A stretch of 6,475 nt of DNA. It comes from Microcaldota archaeon. Its GTDB lineage: Archaea > Micrarchaeota > Micrarchaeia > Anstonellales > Anstonellaceae. The number at the start of each line of letters is the position of its first letter. Positions within the stretch are counted from its first letter, which is position 1. Positions 5,763 to 6,475 of the stretch are shown here, one piece after another. The DNA is taken from NCBI GenBank assembly GCA_023248455.1, contig JAHFEN010000042.1, positions 1 through 6,475 on the forward strand. The letters run 5' to 3'. The notes beneath the pieces are model-generated. The model was not told the DNA's origin. It ran no database searches and saw only the letters and a program-made list of their open reading frames with translations. Made by a program: the position numbers and the translations under genes.

Positions 5763-6104
5763 CTAGGGGGCTTCAAAAATAGCCTTAATCTTTCTGGTGA
5801 TCTCCCGTTTGTTGTACTCCCTTAGGGCGTAAGCGAGGAGTGCTATTCCGAGCGCTCCCGGGGCACAGCCTATTATAAGATACATGGCAATTACTGCGCC
5901 AATCAGCACCCCGATTCTTGGCAAGTCAGTCTCGTCTTTCAAATCTTTTATGTTGCCTTCGAAATCTATGAAAACGCTGAAGTGGCAGTGGCTTATTAGC
6001 GGATGATAATGCGCAAGGAAGCCGTCATTTTTTTGGATTATGCCTTGGAATCCGCCCTTGGCAAGATCATTTTTGATCTGTTCTTTGGAAAGTGTTCTTA
6101 CCAT
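5763..6104 (-). CDS. Small membrane protein with histidine cluster and C-terminal membrane hairpin
   Basis: I do not recognise this family. From the ATG at 6104 the product is 113 aa. Residues 1-62 are soluble and contain HYHPLISHCH (32-41), four histidines and a cysteine within ten residues, which could bind a metal. Residues 64-97 are strongly hydrophobic with a CAPG turn near 80-83, consistent with two short helices forming a hairpin, followed by a basic tail (KREITRKIK). The ATG lies seven bases after the stop of the zinc-binding gene upstream on the same strand, so the two probably form one transcript. A TTG at 6149 could add 15 residues in frame, but it lies inside the upstream coding region, so I prefer the ATG. 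The gene converges on proC with 23 bases between the stops. Confidence 0.75.
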   Translation of the reverse strand: MVRTLSKEQIKNDLAKGGFQGIIQKNDGFLAHYHPLISHCHFSVFIDFEGNIKDLKDETDLPRIGVLIGAVIAMYLIIGCAPGALGIALLAYALREYNKREITRKIKAIFEAP

Positions 6105-6111
6105 GGGCCCA

Positions 6112-6252
6112 CTAGATTTCCTTCCCTCTGGCGCAATGAACACAAACAAAGCCTATCTTGCACTGCTCCCTGCCGCAGTTCCCCTTGCCGCACATCTTGC
6201 AGGTCTCGGTAGAAACCCTGCCGCACACTGCGCACAATCCGGCGATATGCAT
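6112..6252 (-). CDS. 46-aa eight-cysteine zinc-binding protein (binuclear, HIT/B-box-like)
   Basis: A short frame on the minus strand encodes a 46-aa protein in which eight residues are cysteines at 7, 10, 18, 21, 26, 31, 37 and 40. The spacing is CxxC-x7-CxxC-x4-C-x4-C-x5-CxxC, with CGR and CGK knuckles after two of the CxxC pairs. This is the number and arrangement expected for two zinc ions in a cross-braced fold such as HIT-type or B-box-like fingers, and similar tiny proteins are common in archaea (recalled). Four CxxC-type elements in 46 residues are very unlikely by chance in a non-coding frame. The ATG at 6252 is about 31 bases from the centre of a TATA box at 6277-6290 and has no Shine-Dalgarno site, so it is probably leaderless. 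Likely role: nucleic-acid or protein binding; the partner is unknown. Confidence 0.75.
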   Translation of the reverse strand: MHIAGLCAVCGRVSTETCKMCGKGNCGREQCKIGFVCVHCARGKEI

Positions 6253-6276
6253 AAGTATCGGATGGAATTGGGAGGC

Positions 6277-6290
6277 TATATTTAAAATTA
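6277..6290. promoter_or_regulatory. Shared, near-symmetric TATA box between divergent genes
   Basis: TATATTTAAAATTA has the palindromic core TTTAAA (6281-6286) and reads as a TATA box on both strands. Its centre is about 26 bases from the plus-strand ATG at 6309 and about 32 from the minus-strand ATG at 6252. Both distances suit archaeal promoters driving leaderless transcripts, so one box may serve both directions. Confidence 0.6.
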
Positions 6291-6308
6291 ATCTCCCAAT
6301 GCGCCTTT

Positions 6309-6475
6309 ATGGGAGAACAAGGACTCAAATCGCTTCTCAGGAGCCTCGCGCCCTCTCTTGCGCAGGGAAAATACTACTATTGCACGGTGGACGAATCGCA
6401 GCTCATGGCAGTTGCCACCCATCTGTCCTATATTATCGGCATCTTTCGCGAAGAAGAGGGGCTCACGCTCGTTTT
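6309..6475 (+). CDS. Probable ACT-domain protein (COG3602/DUF2241-like), 5' part only
   Basis: The frame from ATG at 6309 stays open to the window end, giving 55 residues and part of a 56th. The N-terminus (MGEQGLKSLLRSLAPSLAQG), the strand KYYYCTV and the segment IIGIFREEEGLTLV match my recollection of the small ACT-domain family COG3602/ACT_7, in which a leader helix and 'PxLxxGxYVFC' precede 'FxExEGLTLVL'. ACT domains bind amino acids and often act as regulatory sensors; no ligand can be inferred here. The start sits at the expected transcription start of the shared TATA box, so the message is probably leaderless. The 3' end lies outside the window. Confidence 0.7.
   Translation, partial: MGEQGLKSLLRSLAPSLAQGKYYYCTVDESQLMAVATHLSYIIGIFREEEGLTLV

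Noticed and set aside
6105..6149. Alternative TTG start extending the minus-strand membrane protein by 15 residues
   Set aside because: The extension overlaps the 3' end of the eight-cysteine gene in another frame; the ATG at 6104, seven bases past that gene's stop, is the simpler start.
6003..6285. Plus-strand frames and a longer minus-strand frame (6098-6328) over the zinc-binding gene
   Set aside because: None shows family features or initiation signals, whereas the 46-aa frame has eight regularly spaced cysteines and a correctly placed TATA box.

Overview
The window looks like archaeal chromosomal DNA. The evidence is GGTG-type ribosome binding sites (one reads GGTGATC, the expected complement of the archaeal 16S 3' end), AT-rich TATA-like boxes about 25-32 bases upstream of start codons, and at least two genes that appear leaderless. 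Small unnamed membrane and zinc-ribbon genes around compact biosynthetic operons would suit a DPANN-like or other poorly sampled lineage. That placement is inference; no rRNA or tRNA marker is present. No mobile element, CRISPR array or tRNA was seen.

Layout. 67-1547 (+): pdxS-pdxT, the two subunits of the ribose-5-phosphate-dependent pyridoxal phosphate synthase, overlapping by one base. 1616-2662 (+): an abutting pair (TGAATG) that I cannot name, a secreted or surface protein with a proline-rich C-terminal linker and a small four-helix membrane protein. 2663-2891: a 229-base gap with a good TATA box, a possible 33-aa leaderless ORF carrying an 8-bp inverted repeat, a T-rich tract, and the promoter and ribosome binding site of the next operon. 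2892-5739 (+): proline biosynthesis, encoded as a single-chain glutamate 5-kinase/gamma-glutamyl-phosphate reductase (ProB-ProA fusion of the P5CS type) followed 4 bases later by proC. 5763-6252 (-): a convergent two-gene unit, a 46-aa eight-cysteine zinc-binding protein followed by a small membrane protein with a histidine cluster. 6309-end (+): the start of a probable ACT-domain protein, divergent from the zinc-finger gene and apparently sharing one near-symmetric TATA box with it.

How the parts work together. PdxT releases ammonia from glutamine and passes it to PdxS to build PLP. The ProBA fusion and ProC carry glutamate to proline in three enzymatic steps from two polypeptides. The window therefore encodes complete PLP and glutamate-to-proline pathways. 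The secreted/membrane pair and the zinc-finger/membrane pair have no assigned function and are the most likely places for undescribed biology.
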